Assembly (NCBI GenBank): GCA_027604685.1
Contig: JADHYX010000386.1
Coordinates: forward strand, 1 to 18,514
Length of the DNA: 18,514 nt
Direction of reading: 5' to 3'
Source: Lobulomyces angularis
Taxonomy: Eukaryota > Chytridiomycota > Chytridiomycetes > Lobulomycetales > Lobulomycetaceae
Part shown: in pieces, positions 9,541-18,514 of the stretch
Position numbering within the stretch: the first letter of the stretch is position 1
How the letters are laid out: the number at the start of each line of letters is the position of its first letter
The notes under the pieces: model-generated
Told to the model about the DNA's origin: nothing
Database searches by the model: none
What the model saw: the letters and a program-made list of their open reading frames with translations, nothing else
Translations under genes and position numbers: made by a program

Positions 9541-12332
9541 TTACAAATCAGAAAAGACTTCAAAATTTCTCTCATCGACGTTTAACTCAATGTCAGGAAA
9601 TTTTTTTCCATCGTTCTCATCAACAATCTTTTCAACAATTTCTGTATCTAAAAGTGCTTCCTGAACTTTCAATAAGTTTTTCCTATATTTTTTATATTTT
9701 ATAACTTCAGGATTTCTAGATCTTGGTTCCGTCCACATTGAAATAAAGCTTAAAACTTCCGTGTACCATTTAATAGTATTTGCTGGTTTAAGAATCCTAT
9801 AATTCAATTTTTTGGTTAAGTTACTTATACAAAATAGTGCATTACCAATGATTTTCATCAGGAAAATACAATAATTTTGAAGGAATTCCTTGCCTTTGCA
9901 AGGCCGTAAATGTTGATAGCCCTTCTGTGATTGGCAACCTTATATGGAACAAAAAAAACCAATAAAAAAAATCAATAAAAAAAGTCAATGACTCACCTAA
10001 AATCCAACTCTGAATGTATTACTAACGTTGGAGTTGTCCATTTAGTAACTCTCAACGATGGGTTCCATTTTTCATACAAAGAGCCTTTCGTATAAGCAGG
10101 ACCTATATAAAATCGTTAAGCTACATTCCGCTACTTTTATAAAACCTTTGAATTCACTTTCAGGAAACCAAAGTTCTTCAGTACTATAGTAGGCAGCCCT
10201 AGTATCAAAGATTCCATCATGATTTACTATGCATGAGAATGCATTTGTGTTTCCATTCACCCAATTCGCCATATAACCACCATAAGAAGCACCTTCAACA
10301 AAAAACGAAATTTAATAATTTAGAAGAAAAATACTAGTACCTAAGGCACATACTCTTTTTTTATCGATAAAGCTATATTTTTTTAAAACATATTTCAATC
10401 CCTTCATTAAACTCTCATACGGAGCACCTCCCCAGTTTCCCAATATAGATCTGGTGAAGTTTCCACCATAACCAGTAGACCCATGCTAAGGATGTTAAAA
10501 AAAACCAAAATCATTTTCAAAAATACGAAGTTGATAGCAACAACCGCAAAGCCACTTCCAGCAAAAATTTGTGGATTCCATCTGTAACTAAAATCATTAT
10601 TCCAGCTGTCTTCAGGTCCTCCATGCATTAGGAATGCTAATTCACAGTTAAAAAAACTTTGTGTAAAAAAACATAATACCTAATGGATATCTCTCTTGAT
10701 TAGAAAAGCTGGATGGCATGTAAAGCCAACCCATAACGGGTTCATTATTATAGCCTTTAAACCAAAATTCTATAGGTTCCGACATTAACTTGTTCACTAA
10801 TTTTCTCTCATTAACAGCAGTTCGTTGTCTTATGAATGCAGAATCGCTGGGCTGCACACTATAAATATCAGCAGGAGTAGATGACGTTGCCCTTAAAAAC
10901 AAAAGATGCTCTTTTTGGTCTTTAGCACCTTCTATTATGGAAAGTGCTGTGTTATGCCCATCTTTGACAACTTGCTTAATCGATGCACTAGCAACATCGA
11001 CACTGAAAATTTTCAAATGTCCCAAATCTTGTGCTTTCGCGTACAACTTCTTAGAGTCTTTGGACCAAATTATAGAATCTACAGATCTGTCAAAGTGCTT
11101 TGTCAAAATTTTTATCTTTTCTGATTTTCTATCAAAAAGCACAACTCGATTCAAATCGGATTCATAACCTGGCGTTTCCATTTGCAACCAAGATAAAAAA
11201 CGACCATCTGGGGAATAGGTAGGATTTGAGTCAGAACCTTTGTTTTTGCCTGAAATAGAGTAAGGTTTATTTTTTCCGGAAGTGGAGGTAATATATATGT
11301 CTAAATTTGTATTCCAAGCAGCTTCTTTTTCTGGAACCCTCGACGTAAAGGCTATTTCACTTCCATCTGGAGAAAACTCAAAATGAGATTCATCCCCTAC
11401 ATTAAACATTAAAAAAAAATTTTTCCTGAATCAATTTACCCATTGTCCCCACTGGAGTTTCTAACACTGTCCCTTTCAATACATTCACGGTAGATTTAAC
11501 TTCCACTCTTCCATTGATAAACTTGAATTTTAATACAAATAATTGATTTCGCCTAACGGGGTGAACCTAATAAGTTGTTTTTTTCTAATCAAATAAAAGC
11601 AAAAATTATAGGGGTACCCAGACATCCCAGTGACGAACAAAAAGATTATCGTAAACCCTTCCAGAGCTAAACTGACCTTCCTCGATTTTTTTTAACATAG
11701 CTGACTCATTGATGTCACCACTTTCAGGATAAATTTCGGCAACAAACGCTAAGCTTTTTGAATCCGGGTGGGATTTAAGAAACTGAAGAGGAAGGGGATA
11801 ATCAGTTAACTGCAATAAACTACTATCAGTAATGTTTAATGTCCAGATTTGTGATGTGCCTGAGCGAGTAGAAAGAAAGGCAAGGATATCTTTTGAAAGC
11901 CACACAGGGTTATCATCTTAAAGAATTTGTATTTAGAACATTTTTAAAACACTTTTTACCAGTGTACGAAAAATCTTTCTTAGTTAATCTAGTTTGCACG
12001 TCATTGGTTAAATCTAACAAACTCAAACATTTACTATGTTTGTTTAGTTTTTGATCATAGTTATACAACGTGAAGGCGGCAAGTCTGCCATCACTATTTA
12101 CCACAGGGGGGCCGATCCTTTCAATGTCAACTAAATCTGCAACTTTAAAAGGATGAACCTATAATAAAGATCACATAAATTTGGAAAAAAGAAAAATAAA
12201 GAAAGTCATCGCAGAATACTTCGAAATTTCAATAAAAACAGCAATTTAACTTAATGTAAGATAGCTTACCTTCGAAGTCGATGTGAAGAGTAATGTTAAA
12301 AAAAATATAGTTTTCATAATGAGATTTCTCAT
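9541..12332 (-). CDS. DPP5: Secreted dipeptidyl-peptidase V-like serine peptidase (S9C)
   Basis: Eleven exons (12332-12270, 12158-11960, 11916-11618, 11566-11440, 11396-10680, 10636-10527, 10485-10341, 10292-10146, 10102-9997, 9938-9846, 9796-9541) in phase throughout give 753 residues. Nine introns are 41-58 nt and the first is 111 nt. Exon 1 encodes a signal peptide (MRNLIMKTIFFLTLLFTSTS), so the enzyme should be secreted or vacuolar. A beta-propeller (about 25-450) contains RVYDNLFVRHWDVW, a signature of fungal DPP V, and SPDG repeats. The alpha/beta-hydrolase part has the oxyanion motif HGGP (473-476), NFHGSTGYGGNF, the nucleophile GASYGG (S556), HSELDFRLP (D636) and DENHW (H668), so the triad is complete. 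It releases N-terminal dipeptides from oligopeptides in characterised relatives. The C-terminal 60 residues are charged and look non-conserved. Two in-frame ATGs (12332, 12317) both leave a signal peptide. It is divergent from the ZNF830-like gene. Confidence 0.94.
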
Positions 12333-12397
12333 AGTTTTTCTTGAAAGATAAACTAGGGTTTTATATTAGAATAAAACCTTACAAATTTTCAAGAAAA
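12333..12397. promoter_or_regulatory. 65-bp divergent promoter interval
   Basis: The whole distance between the peptidase ATG (minus) and the ATG of the ZNF830-like gene (plus). Transcription start sites for both genes must lie within or very near it. No TATA element or factor site can be named. If the peptidase starts at 12317 the interval is 80 bp. Confidence 0.4.
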
Positions 12398-13414
12398 ATG
12401 AACAGGTTAAAATTGGACAAAAAGAGCCAAAAAATTAACTCTCCTCTAGCTTCTTATTCTACTGGAAAACTGCAATGTATTGTTTGTAATACTATAATTA
12501 AAAGCGAAAACTTATGGTGCGTAAGTTGTAAAATACAGAATTTTAATTTTGTACACTAAATCATCTCACACTTTGTAAGTTACAACTAATGATTTTGATA
12601 ATTTTTCAATATTCTAAGGCTGGCTCATTTGCATTCATCATCTCATACCAAGAATCTAAACAAGTTAAAAAAGAGAAAGGTAGAAGCAAGTAGTAGCGAA
12701 GGTGATAATTCAACTAAAAAAGCGAAGTTAAACGATGTGGGTGCTGCTGTTAAAAATGATAAATCATCCCCTGTTAAAAAATTCAATACTGAAAATGAAA
12801 AATCCAGTATTGAAGTTTCTAGTGACGAAGATGATGAGCAGGTAATTCCAACGTTATTTATTTATTATAACAATTATTTGGTAAAAAAATTGTAACCTTT
12901 TTATTTCTTTGTAAATTCTAAGGATGAAACATCTGATTTACCACCAGGATTTTTTGATAATAGTACAAAACTTCAGAAGGATGAGAGCAATGAATTAGAA
13001 AATATCCCAAAAAAGATTGAAAATATAAATGAGATAGATTTAAAGCTTGATAACTTTTTATCAGAATTAAAAAGTGAGGAAAAGCAAAGTGAAGTTGCTC
13101 TAAATACTGATATCGAACTTAAAGAATTAAGTAAAAAGGAAGAAGAGGAAGAATTGATGTTGGAGTTAGAAAGGGAATTTGTAAATGAAAATTTGGATCA
13201 AGAATTCTTTGAAGCAAGAATAAAAAATTTAAAAAGTACAAATGAATTTTTTCAAAAATTAGAACAGGATGTATCACAAAGCAAGAAGTACGAACTCGAA
13301 AAAATTAAAAAGATAAAAAAATTAAAAATTAAAAATAAACTGCGGGATCTTATTGAAGGGTTAGGGGAAGAAGCTCTCACCGAAGAAAATGAAGAGGATA
13401 TTTGGAGAATATAA
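12398..13414 (+). CDS. ZNF830: ZNF830/CCDC16-like zinc-finger protein, spliceosome-associated
   Basis: Three exons (12398-12516, 12619-12841, 12923-13414), introns of 102 and 81 nt, 277 residues. The N-terminus matches ZNF830 (INSPLASYSTGKLQCIVC, then KSENLW). A matrin/U1-type C2H2 finger has C27, C30, H43 and H49. The intron lies inside the finger, splitting Trp40. The first donor must be GTGCGT at 12517: the better GTAAGT four bases on gives a premature stop. Next come a basic, probably nuclear-localising stretch (KKRK), an acidic S/E/D segment, the family motif LPPGFFDN (about 120-127), a coiled coil (about 165-260), and the end EDIWRI, like the DWR end of ZNF830. Human ZNF830 is found with the XAB2/Prp19-type splicing complex and in DNA-damage checkpoint work. 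A nuclear RNA-processing role here is inferred from homology. It converges on the reductase gene. Confidence 0.85.
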
Positions 13415-13538
13415 TTATGAAATGCGTTATTCATTTATAACGGCTATGTGGATGCCATTATTTCTATAGAAGAGTTTTGTTTCAGCTACACTATTAAAAA
13501 CTAAATTCATTAAATTCAATAATCTCAAGTTTTTTAAG

Positions 13539-14850
13539 TCAATTCTTTTTTAATTTATCTTTTTGCTTTAAATTTTGGTTTCTCTCCTGCTTAACTTTAA
13601 AATCGCTATATAGTCTTAAAGCGGGACAAACAATCTTAAAAAATTATACAAAAATTGATTTTTCCGTTATTTATTTTGTAAATACCCATGATAGCCCAAT
13701 ACAGATAGCATGTGTAAAAAGGTTATTGCAGGGAAGAAATCCCAAACCACAGGCTAAAAATATTTCCCCTAATGGTTCACAAACAATAAAAGTTTCTCCT
13801 TTACTTAAACCCTTAATGGATTCTCTTGCTACAGCTTCTGGTGTCATTCCATCAGTACCCTCCAACTCCAAAGTTATTTTTGGTTTTATTTTGTTCTAAA
13901 ATTTGTGTATTAAACTTTTGTTAAATTTGATAATATGCTTCATATTATACAGACCTCTTCATTAAAACCCTCAGTCAAAATTGAACCTGGAAAGAGGCAA
14001 TGTACATCAATATCGTAAAGTAACATTTCTTGCCGTAAAATTTCACTAAACCCTCTCACCGCATGTTTAGATGGCGAGTAAGCACTATAGCCAATAAATC
14101 CTACTAATGCTGCAAGAGATGAACAAGTTATAAGTTTTCCTTTCACATTTGCCTCCAGCATTAATCTGGAAGCTTCCTAAAACAAAAATTAAGATATTTA
14201 AATATTCAATGGTAGGGATTACCTTGATAGTATATACAGTGCCTAGATAATTTAATTTCATTTGAGTTTCATATTGTTTAACATCCAAGTTTAATAAATA
14301 ACCAGGTATGCTGCTTCCAGCAATAGTAAAGACATATTCTGGACATCGTCCAACCAGCCTTGTTGCTTCTTTTAATGCATTAATTGCAGATTCGTTACTG
14401 GATACATCTCCCACTACATAATTTACTTTCTGTTTTTCACTGATTCTTGCTGCCTTAAAAATTACAATGCATTGTTAATAAAAAAAAAAATTAAATTACT
14501 TTAATTTCATCTGAAGCTAATCTGAGCACTTCTATTTTTCTAGCAACTATAGTAATATCTGCACCGAGTTTAGCAAGTTGAATTGCTAAGGATTTACCCA
14601 ATCCTTGGCTGCCACCAGTAATATAAACATGCTGTAAAAAATTAACGTTTAAAAGTTGTATAAAATATTTACTGACCTTTCCTTTAGGATTCCAATTAGA
14701 TGGAACAAAATAAGCGTAAACTTTTTTTAGAATCAAGTATGTTAAAGATATCCAAATTAATAGTATAGAAACAGTGTAAAAAGTTGAAACAAAGTTTGAT
14801 ATCACATAATTCAGTCCTATGCGAGATGTAAAAGTTTCAACTTCTTCCAT
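13539..14850 (-). CDS. TSC10: 3-ketodihydrosphingosine reductase (KDSR/Tsc10)
   Basis: Six exons (14850-14677, 14631-14500, 14453-14223, 14176-13955, 13895-13686, 13634-13539), introns of 45-59 nt, about 354 residues. This NADPH-dependent ER-membrane short-chain dehydrogenase reduces 3-ketodihydrosphingosine to dihydrosphingosine, the second step of sphingolipid synthesis. Seen are an N-terminal membrane segment (about 15-41), the cofactor motif TGGSQGLG (63-70), GDVSS, MKLNYLGTVY, TCSSLAALVG, and the catalytic YSPSK (Y212, K216). The usual Asn of the NAG motif is replaced (FTIAGSS). A C-terminal hydrophobic stretch (295-323) is followed by a basic cytosolic tail, IVCPALRLYSDFKVKQERNQ and 11 more residues, encoded by exon 6. 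Without that last exon a stop at 13671 truncates the protein inside its hydrophobic end. The 51-nt intron GTATTT...TTTAAG is in phase. The start is the first ATG; no ATG lies in the open frame upstream. Confidence 0.92.
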
Positions 14851-15253
14851 CACTTTTAAGATAATTGCAAATAAACTTTTTTTAAAATGCAATTGAATTA
14901 TACTTCTTTTTTTTTACAGCCTTTTCAAAAATTTACAAATAACAAAACTTGTTTAATTGAAGTTAATTAGCCATTGCTTAAAATGACTTTTTAATGTTTG
15001 TAATTAATTGTCTTTAAACTAAGTTATAAATTTTAAAAAAGATCTGCAAATCTCTAAGCTAAGACATTTAACATAAATAAAAAAGTCTCATATTCACCAA
15101 TATCACGAAAAAGAAGGTAAAGCGTATAAGGCTTTTCACAAAATTTTTTTCTAAGTGTTGTTATAAATTTTTAAACTGGTTTCCAAACAATAAACTATAG
15201 TATAGCTTTACAAAAGAAAAAGCTAACAAAAGTTAAATAACTCTAAGAGAAAG
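14851..15253. other. Intergenic, 5' flank of the reductase gene
   Basis: About 400 bp with fewer homopolymers than other intergenic parts. Several short open stretches occur on both strands without a start, splice sites or recognisable sequence. The minus frame of the adjacent pseudogene candidate continues here with more stops (for example FVKLYYSLLFGNQFKNL at about 15.2 kb), so the remnant may extend to about 15080. Nothing firm is seen. Confidence 0.45.
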
Positions 15254-15905
15254 TTAACTAAAGTTAAATTCATCCACAACTATATCAAATTCTTTAACCA
15301 CCACTACGCACAGATGGTTAATCCTTTCTAAATTTTCCAACTCCACAAAAAAATTATTGAAAATATCGTATTGAATTTGTTTGATCATAGTTTTCACTTT
15401 TGTTTCTATTTTAATAAAATACTTCTTTGGCAGTGGTTTTTATTCTTTAACCTTTTCAATAATCCTTCTATTTTTTAGCAACTCAATCTTTTTACGTATT
15501 TTTCTCAGCGTAGTTTACTATCTGAGTATCTTTGTTAAACTTTGAATTAAAGCAAATTGTTAAAAATCTCTTATTCCATGATTAACTCCACATACAATCA
15601 TGATATGTTTTCAGTGAAGAATCTACTAGTTAAATGGTATTATTAAAAATATCGAGATCCTCTTTACTTAATTTGCAATCACAAGCTATTCTAAGTTGTT
15701 GATATTTTTTTTCCAAGTTACCAAATTTAGTTTTCTCATTTTCCTTTTTAAAATGTGTGTGATAAAGTTGTAAAAAACTCTTTGATAATGAATAGCACGT
15801 ACAGGACTTTCAATAACTTGATTTGAGGCACTTTCTTTTCTTAAGACCAATATGAAAATAATTTATTAATCCTTTACTAATTTCTTTCCAATTTCGGGTT
15901 TTGGG
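15254..15905 (-). pseudogene. Degenerate coding-like stretch, possible pseudogene
   Basis: Read on the minus strand, one frame from about 15905 to about 15510 looks protein-like between stops. It runs from NWKEISKGLINYFHIGLKKR, then a TGA, to KKENEKTKFGNLEKKYQQLR through to SKEDLDIFNNTI and a TAA at 15630-15632, then two more stops. A second frame continues with LRKIRKKIELLKNRRIIEKV, a TAA at 15440-15442, and 61 open codons including KTMIKQIQYDIFNNFFVELE, ending at 15254. No ATG opens it and the flank toward NDUFS1 has none. One plausible splice pair, GTACGT at about 15802 and AAAAAG ending at 15744 (59 nt, in phase), would join ESASNQVIESP to ENEKTKFG, so part may still be a real exon. I do not recognise a family. 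Chance open frames in AT-rich DNA, or a badly spliced live gene, remain possible. Confidence 0.35.
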
Positions 15906-15946
15906 TTTTAAAAAAAATCAAAAAAAAAAATTTATTAGTTAGCACT

Positions 15947-18499
15947 ATGCTACGAAGACTGGCTTTTTCAGCTATAAGTAATGTTATTTTTTAATACAAA
16001 TCCAATTAATAATCTATTGCTAATAATGCATCCCGATTTTTTTTTTATTTAATTTTATAACATTACATTTTGATTTTATCAAAAAAATAATTTAACACAA
16101 ATTCATCATTAGACAAAAGGCTTTTTTCAAATACCTCAATAAGAAAAGCTGAAATAGAAATCTTTATAAATGACAAACCAATTAAAGTCGAACAAGGAGT
16201 TGCGCTGATTCAAGCTTGTGAAAAAGCTGGAATCGAAATTCCCAGATTTTGTTATCATGAAAGATTAAGTGTTGCAGGTAATTGCCGAATGTGCTTAGTT
16301 GAGATAGTTAAAAGTCCTAAACCTGCTGCTAGTTGCGCTATGCCAGCCATGCCAGGAATGAGAATTTTAACTGACTCTCCCTTAGTCCGAAAAGCTAGAG
16401 AAGGAGTTATGGAATTTATGCTTTCGAATCATCCGTTAGATTGTCCTATTTGTGATCAAGGAGGTGAATGTGATTTACAGGATCAAAGCATTAGATTTGG
16501 AAGTGACAGAAGCAGATTTAGTGAATTTGTAGGCAAAAGAGCCACAGAAGATAAGGAATTTGGTCCTTTAGTGAAGACAAATATGACTAGGTGTATTCAT
16601 TGTACGAGATGTGTTAGATTTGCTAACGAGGTGAGTTTTTTTTTTTTTTTAGCAATTGAAAATTAATTCATTTTTCTGGCCATAACTATATGCTAACTAA
16701 TTTAAAATATCTCCTTAACTTATATAATGTTTTTTTATAAATATCTTATTTATTATAACTTTTATTTTTAGGTTGGTGGTGCAGAAGAGTTAGGAACTTC
16801 TGGAAGAGGAAATGATTTACAAATTGGGACATATATAACAAAACCTATTGATTCGGAAATGAGCGGAAATGTGATTGATTTATGTCCAGTTGGTGCATTA
16901 ACTTCCAAACCATATTCTTTCACAAATAGACCATGGGAATTGAAAAGTACAGAATCAATTGATGCATTAGATGCCGTTGGAAGCAACATCAAAATTGATT
17001 CACGAGGATTGGAAGTAATGAGAATTTTACCAAGATTAAATGATGACATCAATGAAGAGTGGATTAGTGACAAAACTAGATTTGCTTACGATGGGTTAAA
17101 AACTCAACGGTTAGAAGTTCCATTGATTAGAAAAGGGGAAGAGTTTGTTCCTGTTACATGGCCAGAAGCTTTAAAGCACATTAAAAGATCCGTACAAGGC
17201 ATAAAAGGAGAAGAAATGACTGCTTTTGCTGGCCAATTAGCTGATGCGGAAAGTTTAACAGCATTAAAAGATTTTTTTAATTTATTGGGAAGTGAAAATT
17301 TGAGATTGGATGGAAGACATATGGATCAAGCGATACCATCATTTACTGACTTCAGATCCAATTACGTGATGAATAGCACTATCAACGGTATAGAGGAAGC
17401 GGATGTGTTATTAATGATCGGAACTAATCCCCGTCAAGAAGCAGCCTTAGTTAATTCCAGAATAAGAAAAGCATTTTTACGCAATAATTTACAAATCGGA
17501 GTTTTGGGAAACACAACTTATGCTGGCGATAAAACTTTAAATTATTTCTTTGAAGATTTAGGAAAAGGTGTTGAAGATTTAAAAAATTTAGAAAAAAGTA
17601 GTTTTGTTACAGAAAAGTTAAAAAAAGCTAAAAAACCGCTGATTTTAGTTGGGCAAAGTTTACTAGAAAGAAGCGACAGTGTGGCTATTCTTCAGATGAT
17701 ATCTAAATTAAGTTTAGGATTGAAATCAACTTTAGTGACCGAAAGTTGGAATGGTTTTAACTTTTTACATAGAGTATGTTTATAAAATTTAATTTTTAAA
17801 CTTTCGTTTATAAATTTTTTTTTTTGTAGGCGGCAAGTTGGACGGCGGCTCTTGATATTGGTTTTGCACCAGCAAAAAATTTGCCAACTACTCCAAAATT
17901 TATCTACCTTTTAAATGCCGATGACATTCAAACATCTGATATCCCATCATCAAGTTTTGTAGTTTACCAAGGACACCATGGGGACGCCGGCGCACATTAC
18001 GCTGATGTTATTTTACCAGGATCTGCTTATACAGAAAAAGATGCAACTTACGTAAATACTGAAGGTAGAACTCAAGTAACCAGAGCCGCAGTTTCTCCAC
18101 CAGGAGTAGCACGTGATGATTGGAAAATTATAAGAGCTTTAAGCGAAGTCTTTAATGTGAAACTACCTTATGACGATCTGCAATCTATTAGAAAAAGAAT
18201 GGGAGAACTATCACCAACATTAGTGCAGTATGATAATGTGGAAAAAAATACTTTTACAACATTGGGTTTACAGCAGCTTAGTGAAAATAATGGTGTGATT
18301 GACACGAATGCTAGATTGATTGATTCTTCTGTAAAAGATTATTATTTGACAGACCCTATTTCTAGATCCTCAAGTACTATGGCAAAATGTTCACAAGTAA
18401 TTTTTTAATTACTGTTTAAATCATTTATTTTTTTATTTTTATTTTTAGGTGTTCTTTCACAAAAAAGAAAGCCTTAAAGAATCTATAATAGCTGTTTAA
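15947..18499 (+). CDS. NDUFS1: NADH:ubiquinone oxidoreductase 75-kDa subunit (complex I, Nad11)
   Basis: Five exons (15947-15977, 16113-16630, 16772-17773, 17830-18396, 18449-18499), introns of 135, 141, 56 and 52 nt, 722 residues, the full family length. It carries electrons through the peripheral arm of complex I in the mitochondrial matrix. The N-terminus [20 protein letters not shown] is a typical Arg/Ser-rich presequence, split by intron 1. The 2Fe-2S cluster N1b has C57, C68, C71 and C85. The 4Fe-4S cluster N3 has H117, C121, C124 and C130 ([14 protein letters not shown]). Cluster N4 has C171, C174, C177 and C221 ([20 protein letters not shown]). The molybdopterin-oxidoreductase-like domain follows ([54 protein letters not shown]). 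All cluster ligands are intact, so the organism should have a working complex I. The gene is divergent from the reductase gene, with the possible pseudogene between them. Confidence 0.97.
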
Positions 18500-18514
18500 A
18501 ATATCCAAAAAAAG

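Noticed and set aside
15978..16112. Second small gene or alternative start in NDUFS1 intron 1
   Set aside because: The intron has stops in all plus frames, and the join 15977/16113 yields a continuous presequence leading into the ferredoxin domain.
16640..16652. T-run plus AG as the acceptor of NDUFS1 intron 2
   Set aside because: It is only about 20 bases from the donor at 16631, far below the 41-nt floor. The acceptor at 16770-16771 restores the conserved protein.
1..18514. Bacterial-type features: operons, Shine-Dalgarno sites, CRISPR arrays, insertion sequences
   Set aside because: Genes are spliced and monocistronic in layout. No regular repeat-spacer pattern, no terminal inverted repeats and no intact transposase were seen.

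Overview
The window is nuclear DNA of a gene-dense, intron-rich, strongly AT-rich eukaryote. Eight genes can be rebuilt exon by exon with matching reading phases at GT...AG junctions, and a ninth, low-complexity gene sits at the left edge. Of the 39 introns placed in those eight genes, 31 are 41-59 nt long and none is shorter than 41. Many carry long T runs before the acceptor. Convergent and divergent neighbours lie only 65-205 bp apart. Nuclear NDUFS1 with a presequence argues against dictyostelids, whose nad11 is mitochondrial. Together with a KIBRA/MAGI-type tandem-WW protein and a fungal-type dipeptidyl-peptidase V, this points to a small-genome opisthokont, perhaps an early-diverging fungus or relative. 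The placement is inference, and the species is not identified.

Layout: (1) 12-1229, minus, lysine-rich disordered protein with homopolymer-rich flanks. (2) 1230-1972, mostly A/T runs, with one possible tiny spliced gene at 1515-1678. (3) 1973-3370, plus, tandem WW domains followed by a coiled coil. (4) 3540-5555, minus, actin-related protein ARP5 of the INO80 remodeller, with a shortened N-terminus. (5) 5628-7185, plus, DEDDy 3'-5' exonuclease. (6) 7390-9253, minus, WD40 splicing factor PRP46/PLRG1. (7) 9541-12332, minus, secreted dipeptidyl-peptidase V in eleven exons. (8) 12398-13414, plus, ZNF830/CCDC16-like zinc-finger protein. (9) 13539-14850, minus, 3-ketodihydrosphingosine reductase with a hidden last exon. 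(10) About 15254-15905, minus, a coding-like but stop-riddled stretch that may be a pseudogene. (11) 15947-18499, plus, complete 75-kDa subunit of respiratory complex I.

The genes are mostly unrelated housekeeping functions: chromatin remodelling, splicing, nucleic-acid processing, protein degradation, sphingolipid synthesis and respiration. PRP46 and the ZNF830-like protein are both spliceosome-associated. No operon, mobile element, CRISPR array, tRNA or rRNA gene was recognised. The least explained parts are the possible pseudogene upstream of NDUFS1, the tiny spliced ORF near 1.6 kb, and the missing N-terminal actin-fold segment of ARP5.
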